A stretch of DNA of 64,000 nt. It comes from Porphyromonadaceae bacterium W3.11 (GTDB lineage Bacteria > Bacteroidota > Bacteroidia > Bacteroidales > Porphyromonadaceae). Both the position numbers and the translations under genes were made by a program. The stretch covers positions 1-64,000 of the forward strand of contig JAUISX010000002.1 in NCBI GenBank assembly GCA_030434245.1, read 5' to 3'. Below the pieces are notes generated by a model, which searched no databases, was not told the origin of the DNA, and saw nothing but the letters and a program-made list of their open reading frames with translations. Numbering within the stretch: the stretch's first letter is position 1; every line of letters begins with the position of its first letter. Positions 16,122 to 26,138 of this stretch are shown here, one piece after another.

Positions 16122-17500
16122 ACATCATCATACAATTGAATCGTACGTAGATAGTCCTTTACTTTTGGCAATTCATACTCGATATCTCCAGCACCCATCA
16201 TAACAACTACTTCTGAACTGTGCTTCCTTAACTCATCAATCAAGCCTTCCTTCGAAACAGAGATAACACTCTTAGCCGTCACCAATTGAGATAAGGCATC
16301 GGATGTAATGCCTGGAATAGGCTCTTCGCGAGCTGGGTATATAGGGATCAAGATCACATCATCAACGAGGGACAGAGCTTCCGCAAACTGTGACATAAAG
16401 TCTGCCGTACGACTGAAGAGGTGGGGCTGGAAAACGACAGTAACTTTCTTATTTGGGTAGAGCTTGCGAATAGAGCCTAAAGATGCTCGTATCTCATCAG
16501 GATGATGTGCATAATCATCAATCATAATGGGATGATTAGGTTCATTCAGCCATATTTCGAAGCGTCGTCTAGAGCCTCTAAAGCTTGACAATGCGTGACG
16601 TAACTCTGCTTCTGTAGCACCCAGCAGCTTTGCTAAAGCAAGAGCCGCTGTAGCATTGAGCACATTAATCTCTATTGGAGTGCCGATCTTTAGGGTTTTC
16701 AATACTCCTCCTGGGAAATGCCAGTCAAAAAAGAGTTCTCCTTCATCATAAGTCAGATTGGAATAATAGTAGTCACATGATCTACTGCTACCATAGGAGA
16801 AGCATTGAATATCCTCTCTGAGTGGTAAAAGATGGACTGATTCATGCACTAATAAGTAGCCATTTGACTTAATAGACTCAGCAAATATCTGAAATGCTTC
16901 TTTGTATGCCTCAGCTGTACCATATATATCAAGATGATCGGCTTCCGTAGATGTAATGATAGCATGAGAGGGGGTTAGTTGATGAAAGGAGCGGTCATAC
17001 TCATCAGCCTCTACCACTACATAAGGACTAAGCTCATTGAGATACAAGTTAGATCCATTTTTTTGAGATACCCCACCAAGGAAAGCATTCGTACCGATGT
17101 GCGATTCGTCTAAAAGATGAGCTAGGAGAGTACTTGTGGTCGTTTTACCATGTGCCCCCGCCACACAAAGAGCTTGGTGCTGACGTGTGATTTCACCAAG
17201 AACAACCGAGCGCTTGAGTTGCTCATAGCCATGGCTATCATAATACTGACGTATCTTATTATCCATGTGGATAGCTGGGGTATAAACGACTCTGACCTTG
17301 TTGGGGGCTTGGAACGCTTGTGGAATCTGGTTAGGATCGTCTTCATAGATAATATGAGCTCCCGCCTCCTCCAAAGCCATAGACACTTTAGAGCGAATAC
17401 GATCGTATCCTGCTACAGGGTAGCCGTAGTATAGATAATATCGTGCGATGGCACTCATTCCAATACCACCAATACCAATAAAAAAGATGGGCTCCTTCAT
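16118..17500 (-). CDS. murC: UDP-N-acetylmuramate--L-alanine ligase MurC
   Basis: A 460-residue Mur ligase. The Rossmann start FFIGIGGIGMSAIA (residues 6-19) is typical of MurC, the ATP loop GAHGKTTT is at 115-122, and later the C-domain motifs IDDYAHHPDEI and VFQPHLFSRT are present. MurC adds the first amino acid, L-Ala, to UDP-MurNAc in the cytoplasm. Length matches the family. It sits 8 nt after murG and overlaps ftsQ, in the normal dcw order. All key motifs seem intact. Confidence 0.97.
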   Translation of the reverse strand: MKEPIFFIGIGGIGMSAIARYYLYYGYPVAGYDRIRSKVSMALEEAGAHIIYEDDPNQIPQAFQAPNKVRVVYTPAIHMDNKIRQYYDSHGYEQLKRSVVLGEITRQHQALCVAGAHGKTTTSTLLAHLLDESHIGTNAFLGGVSQKNGSNLYLNELSPYVVVEADEYDRSFHQLTPSHAIITSTEADHLDIYGTAEAYKEAFQIFAESIKSNGYLLVHESVHLLPLREDIQCFSYGSSRSCDYYYSNLTYDEGELFFDWHFPGGVLKTLKIGTPIEINVLNATAALALAKLLGATEAELRHALSSFRGSRRRFEIWLNEPNHPIMIDDYAHHPDEIRASLGSIRKLYPNKKVTVVFQPHLFSRTADFMSQFAEALSLVDDVILIPIYPAREEPIPGITSDALSQLVTAKSVISVSKEGLIDELRKHSSEVVVMMGAGDIEYELPKVKDYLRTIQLYDDV

Positions 17501-17508
17501 ATCTTCGT

Positions 17509-18657
17509 TTATTTCTCTAAGCTTTTCTCTAAAACAATGCGTTCAACCTCATCCACAATCTTTTTTGCAGAATCGGGTAATGCTAGTTTTGATACATTCT
17601 CTGATAGCTCTTTTAATGTAATATCATCATTAATAAGCTGAAGGGCTGTTTCCATCAACAGTCTATCTGCGTCTTTATCAGCAACCATTACAGCAGCATT
17701 CTCACGAACCAACGCTTCAGCATTTCTAGTCTGGTGATCCTCCGCAACATTAGGGCTCGGAACTAAGATAGAGGGCATAGCTAGCAAACAGAGTTCAGAG
17801 ATAGAACTAGCACCTGCTCTTGAAATAACCAAATCGGCAATAGAGTATGCATACTCCATATGGCTAATAAAGTCTGTGAGAAGAATATTACGACCATCCA
17901 GACCCTTCTCGGAAAGAATCCGCTGAGCATCATCGATATAAAACTTGCCACATTGCCAGATCATTTGGACCTCATTCTCCATCGCAACGACTCTATTAAG
18001 AGCGTTAATAACACTATTATTTATGGTCCTTGCACCCAAACTGCCTCCTATGATTAAGATAGTTCTCTTCTTGGGATCAAATCCAAAATATTCATAAGCC
18101 ATAGGTAGCTTCCTAGAAGTGTCCAAGAGCCCACTTCTCACTGGATTTCCAGTGAGAATTATTTTTTTATTAGTGAAAAACCGCTCCATCCCTTTATAGG
18201 CGACACAGATTGCTTCCGCCTTTTTACCAACTAATTTATTAGCCTTTCCTGCATATGAGTTCTGTTCCTGTACCAATGTTGGGATACCTTGTTTAGCTGC
18301 TTCTATAAGTGTAGGAGCACTAGCATACCCCCCCACGCCTATAGCTATTTGTGGCTTCATCACCTTTATTTGCTTTCGTACTTGCCGAGTACTTTTCAGG
18401 AGCTTCCACAGTGTACGAATATGTTTGAATGGATTCTTTCCACGACTAAGTCCTTCTACAGGCAATAGCATTATTTCGTAACCCGCTTCCGGAATACGCT
18501 CCGCCTCCATACGGCCATGAGCTCCCACGAATAGAATCCTACACTTGGGGTACCGCCTATGAATCTCATTAGCTATTGATAACGCTGGAAAAATATGTCC
18601 TCCAGTACCGCCACCACTTATCATTACCTGTTTTAATTCAATCTCCTTCATACTCAT
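17509..18657 (-). CDS. murG: UDP-GlcNAc:undecaprenyl-PP-MurNAc-pentapeptide transferase MurG
   Basis: A 382-residue GT28 glycosyltransferase. The N-terminal glycine loop GGGTGGH (15-21) and the second loop GGSLGA are both there, together with the sugar-nucleotide region around ISRAGASSISELCLL. MurG makes lipid II from lipid I on the inner face of the membrane. The start overlaps the ftsW end by about 20 nt; two ATGs six bases apart (18657 and 18651) are possible. Neighbours ftsW and murC confirm it. Confidence 0.97.
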   Translation of the reverse strand: MSMKEIELKQVMISGGGTGGHIFPALSIANEIHRRYPKCRILFVGAHGRMEAERIPEAGYEIMLLPVEGLSRGKNPFKHIRTLWKLLKSTRQVRKQIKVMKPQIAIGVGGYASAPTLIEAAKQGIPTLVQEQNSYAGKANKLVGKKAEAICVAYKGMERFFTNKKIILTGNPVRSGLLDTSRKLPMAYEYFGFDPKKRTILIIGGSLGARTINNSVINALNRVVAMENEVQMIWQCGKFYIDDAQRILSEKGLDGRNILLTDFISHMEYAYSIADLVISRAGASSISELCLLAMPSILVPSPNVAEDHQTRNAEALVRENAAVMVADKDADRLLMETALQLINDDITLKELSENVSKLALPDSAKKIVDEVERIVLEKSLEK

Positions 18658-20044
18658 CCTTCATCTCCTCATATCCACTCTGAAAATCATCTGTCAAATC
18701 TGGGACTTTATTAGCTTCCACTACGGGCATCCCTTCTATCCCTGATGCATCTGCCACTTCCCTCTGTCTAATGATCTTCCCCTCATTACTTGCACTCAAT
18801 AAGATGCCAAAATAAATCGCTGTGATCACATAGCTCGATCCCCCCTTACTAACGAAGGGTAAGTTTTGTCCTGTGATAGGGAATAGATTAACGCAGATCA
18901 GGATATGTATTATCGCTTGCAATGTTATAATCAAGCCTATCCCCATCGTTAATAGTGACCGATACGTTCCTCGAGACTCTCTGGCAATGCCCCCCACGAA
19001 GAAAAAAAGTGCAAGGTATGCACCGATGACAATAATGGCACCTAAGAGACCTCGCTCCTCCAAAATAATACTAAATGCAAAATCGGAATAAGCTTCGGGC
19101 AAAAAGTTGCGAAGCTCACTTTTACCAAACCCTACGCCCATTAGGCCACCATTAGCAATCGCTTTCTGAGACGAGACGACCTGAAGATCTTTATTAGAGG
19201 AGTCAGAGTACGTTGTCTCATTAATTGGAGCATTGACCTGTGTTACAAATCGTTTGATACGCATAACACCGGTACTTGAACGCCCAACCTTAGAGAGTGC
19301 TTTTCCTACAAATGTCCTCTCTGCCGCACCTGACTCTATGTCCTTAGGATCGGGCATCATTATGATTACACCAGCCACAAATATAAAACCAGCAACAGCT
19401 ACGAGCGTGGTTCGAAACATCATCTTTTTGTTAGCTCGACCGATCAAAGCCATGAAGTAAATAACAGAGGCGAGAATAACGGCTGTAGATATATTATCGA
19501 TAAAGATAATACCACAAACTAAGACGGTCGCATAGGCGATTTTCTTGAAGGTCTTTATAGATGCGTGCTCTCCTTTGGGAAGGTGCAATAGTGCTGCCAC
19601 ATAATTAATCAAAGCCAAGCGTGCCAACTCTGACGGTTGAAAAGAGATTGGTCCGATCGAAAGGGAGCGCTTCGCATCATTAATATCATTACCAACAAAG
19701 AAAACTAAGATCAATAAAAAGACTGAAGCGATAAGGATAACGGTTGAATACCTTTTAAAGTACTTCGTTCCAATATGCGACACCCCCACGCAGAAACAAA
19801 GTGCAATAAGCATAAAAAACAAGTGCTTTCCAAAAAAAAGGAAGAAGCTACTGCCTTGATTTAAAGACTCAAAGGCTTTAGTAGAACTGGCTGAAAAGAT
19901 CACCCATGTACTAACTAGCATAAGGACAATCATCACACCCCAGATACTTCTGCTCCCTATAAAGAGATCAGAAAGCGTCTTATTCATAAAAGGGATCTTA
20001 TAATTCGAAAGGACTGTATCGTTATCAGTATTATGATCTCCCAT
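18638..20044 (-). CDS. ftsW: Lipid II polymerase / division protein FtsW
   Basis: A 468-residue SEDS-family membrane protein with about ten hydrophobic helices. It polymerises glycan strands at the septum together with its partner penicillin-binding protein. SEDS marks include the segment GPISFQPSELARLALI and the late part LPFVSKGGSSYVIT. After the last helix (about residue 415) there is a cytoplasmic tail of some 50 residues, acidic at its end (YEEMKDEYEGD), longer than in many homologues. It precedes murG with overlap and follows a small lipoprotein gene by 13 nt. Confidence 0.95.
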   Translation of the reverse strand: MGDHNTDNDTVLSNYKIPFMNKTLSDLFIGSRSIWGVMIVLMLVSTWVIFSASSTKAFESLNQGSSFFLFFGKHLFFMLIALCFCVGVSHIGTKYFKRYSTVILIASVFLLILVFFVGNDINDAKRSLSIGPISFQPSELARLALINYVAALLHLPKGEHASIKTFKKIAYATVLVCGIIFIDNISTAVILASVIYFMALIGRANKKMMFRTTLVAVAGFIFVAGVIIMMPDPKDIESGAAERTFVGKALSKVGRSSTGVMRIKRFVTQVNAPINETTYSDSSNKDLQVVSSQKAIANGGLMGVGFGKSELRNFLPEAYSDFAFSIILEERGLLGAIIVIGAYLALFFFVGGIARESRGTYRSLLTMGIGLIITLQAIIHILICVNLFPITGQNLPFVSKGGSSYVITAIYFGILLSASNEGKIIRQREVADASGIEGMPVVEANKVPDLTDDFQSGYEEMKDEYEGD

Positions 20045-20057
20045 TATCTAAAATCAC

Positions 20058-20456
20058 TCAAAAATTATTTTCATTAAAGTTATTCACATAGATATATTTG
20101 AGAGAGCCATCTTCATTAATAAAAATCTTGACGACAATGAAGTACAGTTGCTCATCTTTTTTATAGAGATTGTCAAACTGCTCTATATTTTCTATTAGGA
20201 TATATCCTTTCTCTTTCAACAGTTCAAGAGCTGGAATATCATGTACTTTTTTAAGTTTCTCAATAAACTGAGTATCTTGAGTAGTACTTCTTAATTCATA
20301 GGCTACATATTTCCCTTCCATTGTGAAAGGCAAAACAGCCAAGTAGAGCTGATCCACCAACTGAAATTCTTCTGAAAGTGGTGATGAACATCTAACCATT
20401 AGGACCAGTATTAAAACGACCCACAGTCCACTTACTTTACTTAATATACTCTTCAT
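20058..20456 (-). CDS. Small putative lipoprotein between ispH and ftsW
   Basis: A 132-residue protein with an N-terminal hydrophobic stretch (residues 10-22) ending in VRC, an atypical lipobox because Arg is at -1, then SSPLSEEF. The mature part contains VHDIPALELLKEKGYILIENIEQ and YIYVNNFNENNF. I do not recognise a family. It is 9 nt after ispH and 13 nt before ftsW, so it is part of the wall operon. In other genomes murD normally precedes ftsW, so this gene takes the place where murD would be expected. An envelope role is likely but unproved. Confidence 0.6.
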   Translation of the reverse strand: MKSILSKVSGLWVVLILVLMVRCSSPLSEEFQLVDQLYLAVLPFTMEGKYVAYELRSTTQDTQFIEKLKKVHDIPALELLKEKGYILIENIEQFDNLYKKDEQLYFIVVKIFINEDGSLKYIYVNNFNENNF

Positions 20457-20465
20457 ATATATTCA

Positions 20466-21356
20466 CTACTCGGAACACCTTTTTTCTTCAATCTCTTTTA
20501 CCCTCTTCACCACCGCTTCCATTTGCCATACGGGTGTGGAAGTAGCACCACATACACCTACTGTTCGAACCCAATCGGGTAAGGGATCTTCAATCTCACT
20601 AGGACTACTTATAAATGTCGTATGTGGATTCGCTTTTTTGGCTGTTTCATATAGCCATCTACCATTGCTACTATTCCGTCCCGCTATAAAGTATATCCAA
20701 TCTTTACTTTTAGAAAAGGCTGTGATATCTGGAACTCTATTTGAGACTTGACGACATATAGTATCGAAGTATTCGAACGTTACGTTGGGACTTATCCAGC
20801 TCTCAATAAAAGTAATTAATTGAGCATACTCCTCGCGACTCATAGTCGTTTGACTAAATAGATAGATCGGCTTATTAGGATCTACCTTATTGATCACCTG
20901 CTCAGTTGACTGTACCACAATAGCTTCTCCCTTTGTCTGCCCCACTAATCCAATCACCTCGGCATGCCCTTCCTTACCAAAGATTACAATCTGAGCGTCC
21001 TCATCCCTACTATTTTCGTAGGTGTTTCTAATCTTTCGTTGAAGCCGTAGTACGACCGGACAGGTAGCATCAATGATCTCCAACCCTTCAGATCGTACTT
21101 TTTCATAAACCTCAGGAGCCTCTCCATGAGCTCTGAATAAAACGCGTGGACCATTAACATCACTCAGACGCTCATGACTTATGGACTTTAGGCCCAAGTC
21201 TGAAAGACGCTTTACTTCCTCTCCATTATGTACTATATCTCCAAGCGAATGGAGGGCCCCTCCACTTTTCAGCTGTTCTTCTGCTTTCTTTATCGCATTA
21301 ATCACGCCGAAGCAGAAACCGCTCTTAGAATCTATTTCGATATCAAGCGTTCTCAT
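20466..21356 (-). CDS. ispH: 4-hydroxy-3-methylbut-2-enyl diphosphate reductase IspH
   Basis: A 296-residue IspH (LytB). The three [4Fe-4S] ligands are Cys15 (SGFCFGV), Cys99 (DATCPVV) and Cys201 (DTICRQVSNR); substrate histidines at 43 (VHNGEEV), 77 and 131 and the CGATSTP motif near the C-terminus are present. It catalyses the last step of the MEP pathway, making IPP and DMAPP, the source of the undecaprenyl carrier used by MurG and FtsW further down the same operon. The start overlaps the cmk stop by 4 nt. Confidence 0.96.
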   Translation of the reverse strand: MRTLDIEIDSKSGFCFGVINAIKKAEEQLKSGGALHSLGDIVHNGEEVKRLSDLGLKSISHERLSDVNGPRVLFRAHGEAPEVYEKVRSEGLEIIDATCPVVLRLQRKIRNTYENSRDEDAQIVIFGKEGHAEVIGLVGQTKGEAIVVQSTEQVINKVDPNKPIYLFSQTTMSREEYAQLITFIESWISPNVTFEYFDTICRQVSNRVPDITAFSKSKDWIYFIAGRNSSNGRWLYETAKKANPHTTFISSPSEIEDPLPDWVRTVGVCGATSTPVWQMEAVVKRVKEIEEKRCSE

Positions 21357-22045
21357 CTAAGACCCTCTAGGACTCTCTGCACCATCTCCTCTACTGTGCG
21401 TTGTTGTTCATCTAAAGTGAGGTCAGAATTATCCAAGAGGATAGCGTCCTGGGCTTGCTTTAATGGACTAATCTGCCTCGAACTGTCTATACGATCTCTC
21501 TCTGTGACATTTTCAAGGATCTCTTCATACTTGACATCATCCCCCTTCGCTCTGAGTTCATCATATCTTCTTTTTGCTCGAACTTCAGGACGTGCTGTCA
21601 CGAAAATCTTCAGTTCAGCATTAGGCATCACTACAGTACCAACATCTCGACCGTCCATCACAACGCCTTTCTCCTTAGCCATAGCTTGCTGCTGTGCTAC
21701 GAGATGACGACGAACAGCACCCAATGTAGCGATAGGGCTCACGTGATTAGAGACCTCCATGCCTCTAATCTCTTGCTCCACATCCTCACCATTTAGCAAA
21801 AGATGCTGACCTTCAGGATGTGGTTCAAAGCGCAAATTAACCTCATGAAGACGCTTAGAAATCTCCTCTTCCATGGGTTCCCCTTCTGACCAAAGATTGT
21901 TCCTTAGGGAGAAAAGTGTAACGCCTCTATACATCGCACCAGTATCTATATAAGTATAGCCAAGACTTTTAGCCAGCTTTTTAGCAATCGTACTTTTACC
22001 ACAAGACGAATGACCATCCAATGCAATATTTATTCTACCACTCAT
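21353..22045 (-). CDS. cmk: Cytidylate kinase
   Basis: A 230-residue (d)CMP kinase. The P-loop GHSSCGKST is at 11-19; GAMYRGVTL, DGRDVGTVV and the arginine-rich lid around RAKRRYDELRAKG follow the family pattern. It phosphorylates CMP and dCMP with ATP. Length is typical (220-230). It overlaps ispH by 4 nt, as in other Bacteroidales where cmk and ispH are neighbours, and lies 33 nt after the 2-hydroxyacid dehydrogenase gene. Confidence 0.96.
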   Translation of the reverse strand: MSGRINIALDGHSSCGKSTIAKKLAKSLGYTYIDTGAMYRGVTLFSLRNNLWSEGEPMEEEISKRLHEVNLRFEPHPEGQHLLLNGEDVEQEIRGMEVSNHVSPIATLGAVRRHLVAQQQAMAKEKGVVMDGRDVGTVVMPNAELKIFVTARPEVRAKRRYDELRAKGDDVKYEEILENVTERDRIDSSRQISPLKQAQDAILLDNSDLTLDEQQRTVEEMVQRVLEGLR

Positions 22046-22078
22046 ACGCTTTCTGCTACTAATTAGAAATGATCAATT

Positions 22079-23050
22079 TCAAATCGAAACAATCGCGATA
22101 GGACGATCTTTCTCGAAAAATCCCACAATATTATTGGTCAATTCTTCTGCCATAGCAATACGAGCCTCTCTAGTCTGTGTTCCTACGTGAGGAGTCATAC
22201 TCACATTTTCTAAATCGTAAAGTTCATCTAGTGGGCAGTCATCATGCTCAAATACATCTAAGCCAGCTCCTGCTATCTTTCCATTCTTAAGAGCCTCTAC
22301 TAAAGCGGCCTCATCCACCACTTTTCCACGAGCGGCATTGACAAGAATGGCATCCGGCTTCATCATCCCTAACGTTTCTGCATTCACCATATGATGAGAC
22401 TCAGCAGTATAGGGCATATGCAGGGAGACAACGTCACAAGTGCGGAAAATCTCCTCTGGGCTCGAATAAGTTACACCAAGCTCTTTTTCTTCTTCAGGAC
22501 TCAGTCTAGTTCGCTTATTATAAAAGACCTGCATCCCAAATGATTGTAACATTTTACCAACAGCCTTCCCTATATTTCCATAGCCAATGATACCGGCCTT
22601 CTTTTTATATAGATCCCAGCCCATTCCGTCAGCAAGACTACCTTTCTCACTTGAGCGTTGACGTCTCATCAAACGATCCCACTCTGCTACACGACGGCTT
22701 ACGCTCAATAGCAGTGCTACAGTCAGTTCTGCAGTCGGCTGAATCACAGCCTGTGGTGTATTGGAAACTGTTATACCCTTAGAGTTGGCATACGCTACAT
22801 CAATATTATTGAATCCAACGGCATAGTTAGCAATCAACTTCAGGTTTGGGAAATAATCAATAACTTTGGATGTCACTGGGATAGTAAATTCACTGGCGAG
22901 GACATCAACATCTTTAGGTAGCTCAGAGAGAAGGTCCTCTGAAAATTTCTTACCTTCAGGAATCGTCAAAACTTCATAACGCTCATAAAGCTCTTCTAAT
23001 CCGGACGCAACAGTTGGCTGAAATAAAAATAGAATCTTCTTCTTATCCAT
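22079..23050 (-). CDS. D-isomer 2-hydroxyacid dehydrogenase
   Basis: A 323-residue NAD(P)-dependent dehydrogenase. The dinucleotide loop GYGNIG is at 156-161, and the catalytic set Arg241 (NAARGKVV), Glu268 (DVFEHD) and His288 (TPHVGTQT) is complete. The family includes glyoxylate/hydroxypyruvate reductase and D-lactate dehydrogenase; close resemblance is to the glyoxylate reductase branch, but the substrate cannot be read from sequence. It follows lptD by 61 nt and may be transcribed with it. Confidence 0.85.
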   Translation of the reverse strand: MDKKKILFLFQPTVASGLEELYERYEVLTIPEGKKFSEDLLSELPKDVDVLASEFTIPVTSKVIDYFPNLKLIANYAVGFNNIDVAYANSKGITVSNTPQAVIQPTAELTVALLLSVSRRVAEWDRLMRRQRSSEKGSLADGMGWDLYKKKAGIIGYGNIGKAVGKMLQSFGMQVFYNKRTRLSPEEEKELGVTYSSPEEIFRTCDVVSLHMPYTAESHHMVNAETLGMMKPDAILVNAARGKVVDEAALVEALKNGKIAGAGLDVFEHDDCPLDELYDLENVSMTPHVGTQTREARIAMAEELTNNIVGFFEKDRPIAIVSI

Positions 23051-23111
23051 AACTTCCTTTCTTTATATAGTGAATTTATCTCTTATGTTCATGTTTCTCC
23101 CCACAATATAC

Positions 23112-26030
23112 TTAATACCACGTATATCCGCCCCTATTAGGCTGACTACTTTGCTGGTATCTTAGATCCTGCAATAACGAAGACTTAACAGCTATAGAGA
23201 AGTGATACGACTTGTAGGGTCCCAATGGGATAAAACTTGCCGTCATACTCCAGCAGTGAAGATCTCTAGTCACATTACAGGACATATTGGTAATTTTCTT
23301 CTCATCAAAATTGTAGTTCGCTGAGAAGTTAAGTCTCCAGTTCTTAGTCGGAGAAAACGACCCGTTAAAGCTTAAGTCTTGACGCCACTTATAACCATAC
23401 TCTTTGATCTCAGGCTTAAATTCGCCTTGTCCTACCGATAAGTTATAATTAAATCCTAAGCTCCAATCCACATTATTCTCCAAATACCCATACTGATCGA
23501 AGGTCCCCAACTCATCATCGCCATGACTCATTAGATTAGTTGACTCATTGCCACCAGGTCCATCTCTGTCAGATAACCCATTGTTACCGTATGGGTCGTT
23601 ATTAAGATTACCTCTATTAGGATCGTCATCACCATCTCCATCACCTTGATCTTTCTTACGCAATCCAAATACCCCCAAAAGTTTTTTTAGATTCTGAGGA
23701 TTAAGCGTGTACGAAAACGATGTACTGGTACCTCTAAAGCGACCAAGACCTTTTCCATTAAGAACCCTCAGCTTATTCACACGATACGGACTAATACGCC
23801 CGTCATGCTCATGGTAGTCATAAGTGTACAGATCAAAAGCTCCACTCAAACGTAGTGTAAACGATTGAGAAAGTCTTAGAGACAAAGAAGCGGAGAGGTC
23901 ACTCCATTGGAATGAGTCTGCGGCAAGATTATAACTTGTTGACAGGTTAAGGGACTCAATCAGACTGATCTTTTTGAATTCGGTTTCATCTGAAACAGAG
24001 TCTGTCTTCTGCTTAATTTTTGCTTCTAAGTTATTGCCTAGCGAAAAGCCGATACTACCGCTCGCTCCTCTCCCAGGAACGCCAAAAAGTTGTCGCTCGT
24101 ACGGAGAATAATACGTATCCACCTCTCTACCTTCAGGAGTAATATAATTCAACTCTTCCCAATAACCATACTTTTTTGCACCAAAGTCGGGACGATAATT
24201 AATGGAGATAGATGGTTCCATTCGGTGACGAATCATATTGACCTTATCTCCCAAGAACGGCAAGGGCTTCCAGAAACCATATACAGTGGTAGATAAGGAT
24301 AGAGACGCACTATAGTCATATACCCTATTAAAGCCAAAGGTTGTATCTGTTTCAACCACCTTATTCAAAGCAGGATCATATGCCTTTTGAAGCTTAGACA
24401 TATACCAACGCTCAGTATAGTTAAAGCTAGGCGTTACTTTGATGTATTGACCGAGATCAAAAGAAGCAGAAATAGGGATAGAGTGACTCATCCCGTTACG
24501 CCAATCTCTCAGAAGGTTGGTCTTCAGGAGTTGATTCTCTTTCGTCTCGACCGTATTTCGTAGCTGTCCAGAATATGATACCGATATTTTTTCATACCAA
24601 CGCTCTTTTCCCACTTGCTCTTTACGCTTGAATGGATAGATACGACTCATCGTAATAGATAAGTTAGGTAAAGTCATCGCGACGGTACTATCTCGTGATC
24701 TCTGAGTGATATCCATGGACCCGGAGATACTCCAAGGGCTGTTTGGAAAACGTTGGCTAAAGCTAATACTTGAGCTCTTCGTATTCTCCCCCATAATTGC
24801 TTGATTGTAGAGACCATCGAGATTATTATGATTATACGAGCTTGTAGAATAGTTTACATTCGCTGAAAAAGTACGATATGGATTGGCCTTAGCATCTTGC
24901 TGGTGTGACCACGCGATCCTAAAGTCTGTTCCTTTGGAGTAATCCCCTGCCACTTTATCCCCCCTTATAGTGACCAAGTAACTAGCATCAATAGAGCCAC
25001 TATAGCGGTACCTCTTGCGATAGGTCGAGCGACCTCGCACACCCCAAGAACCTTTGGTATAGACATCACCAGTCAGTTCGAGATCCACATAATCATTTAT
25101 GGCAAAGTAATACCCCCCATTTCTCAGATAAAACCCACGCTCCATCTCATCTCCATACGTTGGCATGATCAAGCCAGAAGCACGAGAAGTGGTAAATGGG
25201 AAAAAGGCAAAAGGCAACCCAATAGGTAGAGGGACATCTGCAAGCACTAAATAGAGTGGGCCAGCCACTAGATCTTTGCCCGGACGTACTTTTGCCTTAG
25301 TCATGGCTATATAGAAGTGGGGATGATCATGATTGGTACAAGTCGTGTATTTAGCATCCGCTAAGTTAAGTGCCTTGGTCTTTAGTCGCTTAGTTTGATT
25401 AGCTTTGATGTAACCTTCACCTTGCTGAGTAATGACTTCAGTGATATAACCTTTCTGAGTATGGAAGTTATAATTTATAGCACCAGCTTGATACTCCTCA
25501 TCATCATTTTTGACTTTCGCATACACCCGCTCTTTCTTAAGGGAGTCTGGATAATCAATATAGGTACTAAACACCGTACCTGTATCTGTCTGAAGTTGCA
25601 TAAAGTCTCCCTCCAGTTGCTGAGTTAGATAGCTCACCTTACCGCTACCATACATCCTCACAAGATTTCGCTTAGACAGAATCACGAGTGAATCTTGGGC
25701 CTCAAAATCCACTGGAGCAGTCAATTGCCCAGACTTCACAGAGTCTGTAGTTATGGAGTCATTCGGCAAAGAATCAGAAACAACTATGGACTCATCCTTA
25801 GAAATACGATTAGAACGAGTGCGTACAGAATCTGGCTGTAATAGAGGGGCCATAACACTATCCCGTTCGAGGACATCTCCCTTCAAAAGAGTATCATTAA
25901 GTACATATTGAAGTGCAAGATCCATCTCTCGACTCAATCTCCCCGCCCTTGCATAAGGGCTAATTAGGAATGAGAAGAGAAAATACCCTACCAGTATAAA
26001 CAGTATGAGAGATGAGCTGATTCGCTTCAC
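23112..26030 (-). CDS. lptD: LPS assembly outer-membrane protein LptD (Bacteroidetes type)
   Basis: A 972-residue protein with a signal or membrane-anchor segment at residues 8-28, an OstA-like jellyroll region at about 115-270 (YLTQQLEGDFMQLQTDTG, then NYNFHTQKGYITEV), and a C-terminal beta-barrel with alternating aromatic strands ending WRLNFSANYNFDEKK and a Tyr-terminated strand. LptD with LptE places LPS in the outer leaflet. A low-complexity linker of Gly/Asp/Asn lies at about 795-835. The start is a GTG; no ATG lies in a better place. Downstream run includes cmk and ispH. Family assignment is good, full length is present. Confidence 0.85.
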   Translation of the reverse strand: MKRISSSLILFILVGYFLFSFLISPYARAGRLSREMDLALQYVLNDTLLKGDVLERDSVMAPLLQPDSVRTRSNRISKDESIVVSDSLPNDSITTDSVKSGQLTAPVDFEAQDSLVILSKRNLVRMYGSGKVSYLTQQLEGDFMQLQTDTGTVFSTYIDYPDSLKKERVYAKVKNDDEEYQAGAINYNFHTQKGYITEVITQQGEGYIKANQTKRLKTKALNLADAKYTTCTNHDHPHFYIAMTKAKVRPGKDLVAGPLYLVLADVPLPIGLPFAFFPFTTSRASGLIMPTYGDEMERGFYLRNGGYYFAINDYVDLELTGDVYTKGSWGVRGRSTYRKRYRYSGSIDASYLVTIRGDKVAGDYSKGTDFRIAWSHQQDAKANPYRTFSANVNYSTSSYNHNNLDGLYNQAIMGENTKSSSISFSQRFPNSPWSISGSMDITQRSRDSTVAMTLPNLSITMSRIYPFKRKEQVGKERWYEKISVSYSGQLRNTVETKENQLLKTNLLRDWRNGMSHSIPISASFDLGQYIKVTPSFNYTERWYMSKLQKAYDPALNKVVETDTTFGFNRVYDYSASLSLSTTVYGFWKPLPFLGDKVNMIRHRMEPSISINYRPDFGAKKYGYWEELNYITPEGREVDTYYSPYERQLFGVPGRGASGSIGFSLGNNLEAKIKQKTDSVSDETEFKKISLIESLNLSTSYNLAADSFQWSDLSASLSLRLSQSFTLRLSGAFDLYTYDYHEHDGRISPYRVNKLRVLNGKGLGRFRGTSTSFSYTLNPQNLKKLLGVFGLRKKDQGDGDGDDDPNRGNLNNDPYGNNGLSDRDGPGGNESTNLMSHGDDELGTFDQYGYLENNVDWSLGFNYNLSVGQGEFKPEIKEYGYKWRQDLSFNGSFSPTKNWRLNFSANYNFDEKKITNMSCNVTRDLHCWSMTASFIPLGPYKSYHFSIAVKSSLLQDLRYQQSSQPNRGGYTWY

Positions 26031-26073
26031 TAGCTGTACTTTTGCAACCTTTATAGGTATTATTAATAACGAA

Positions 26074-26081
26074 CAAAGATA
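26074..26081 (-). promoter_or_regulatory. -7 promoter element upstream of lptD
   Basis: The - strand reads TATCTTTG here, fitting TAnnTTTG. The lptD start is about 45 bp downstream. The -33 part is not clear. Confidence 0.4.
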
Positions 26082-26138
26082 CTTAAATCTCTGATGACTC
26101 TATTTGACTTCCCATGATTTAACATGTCATAATCCAAT

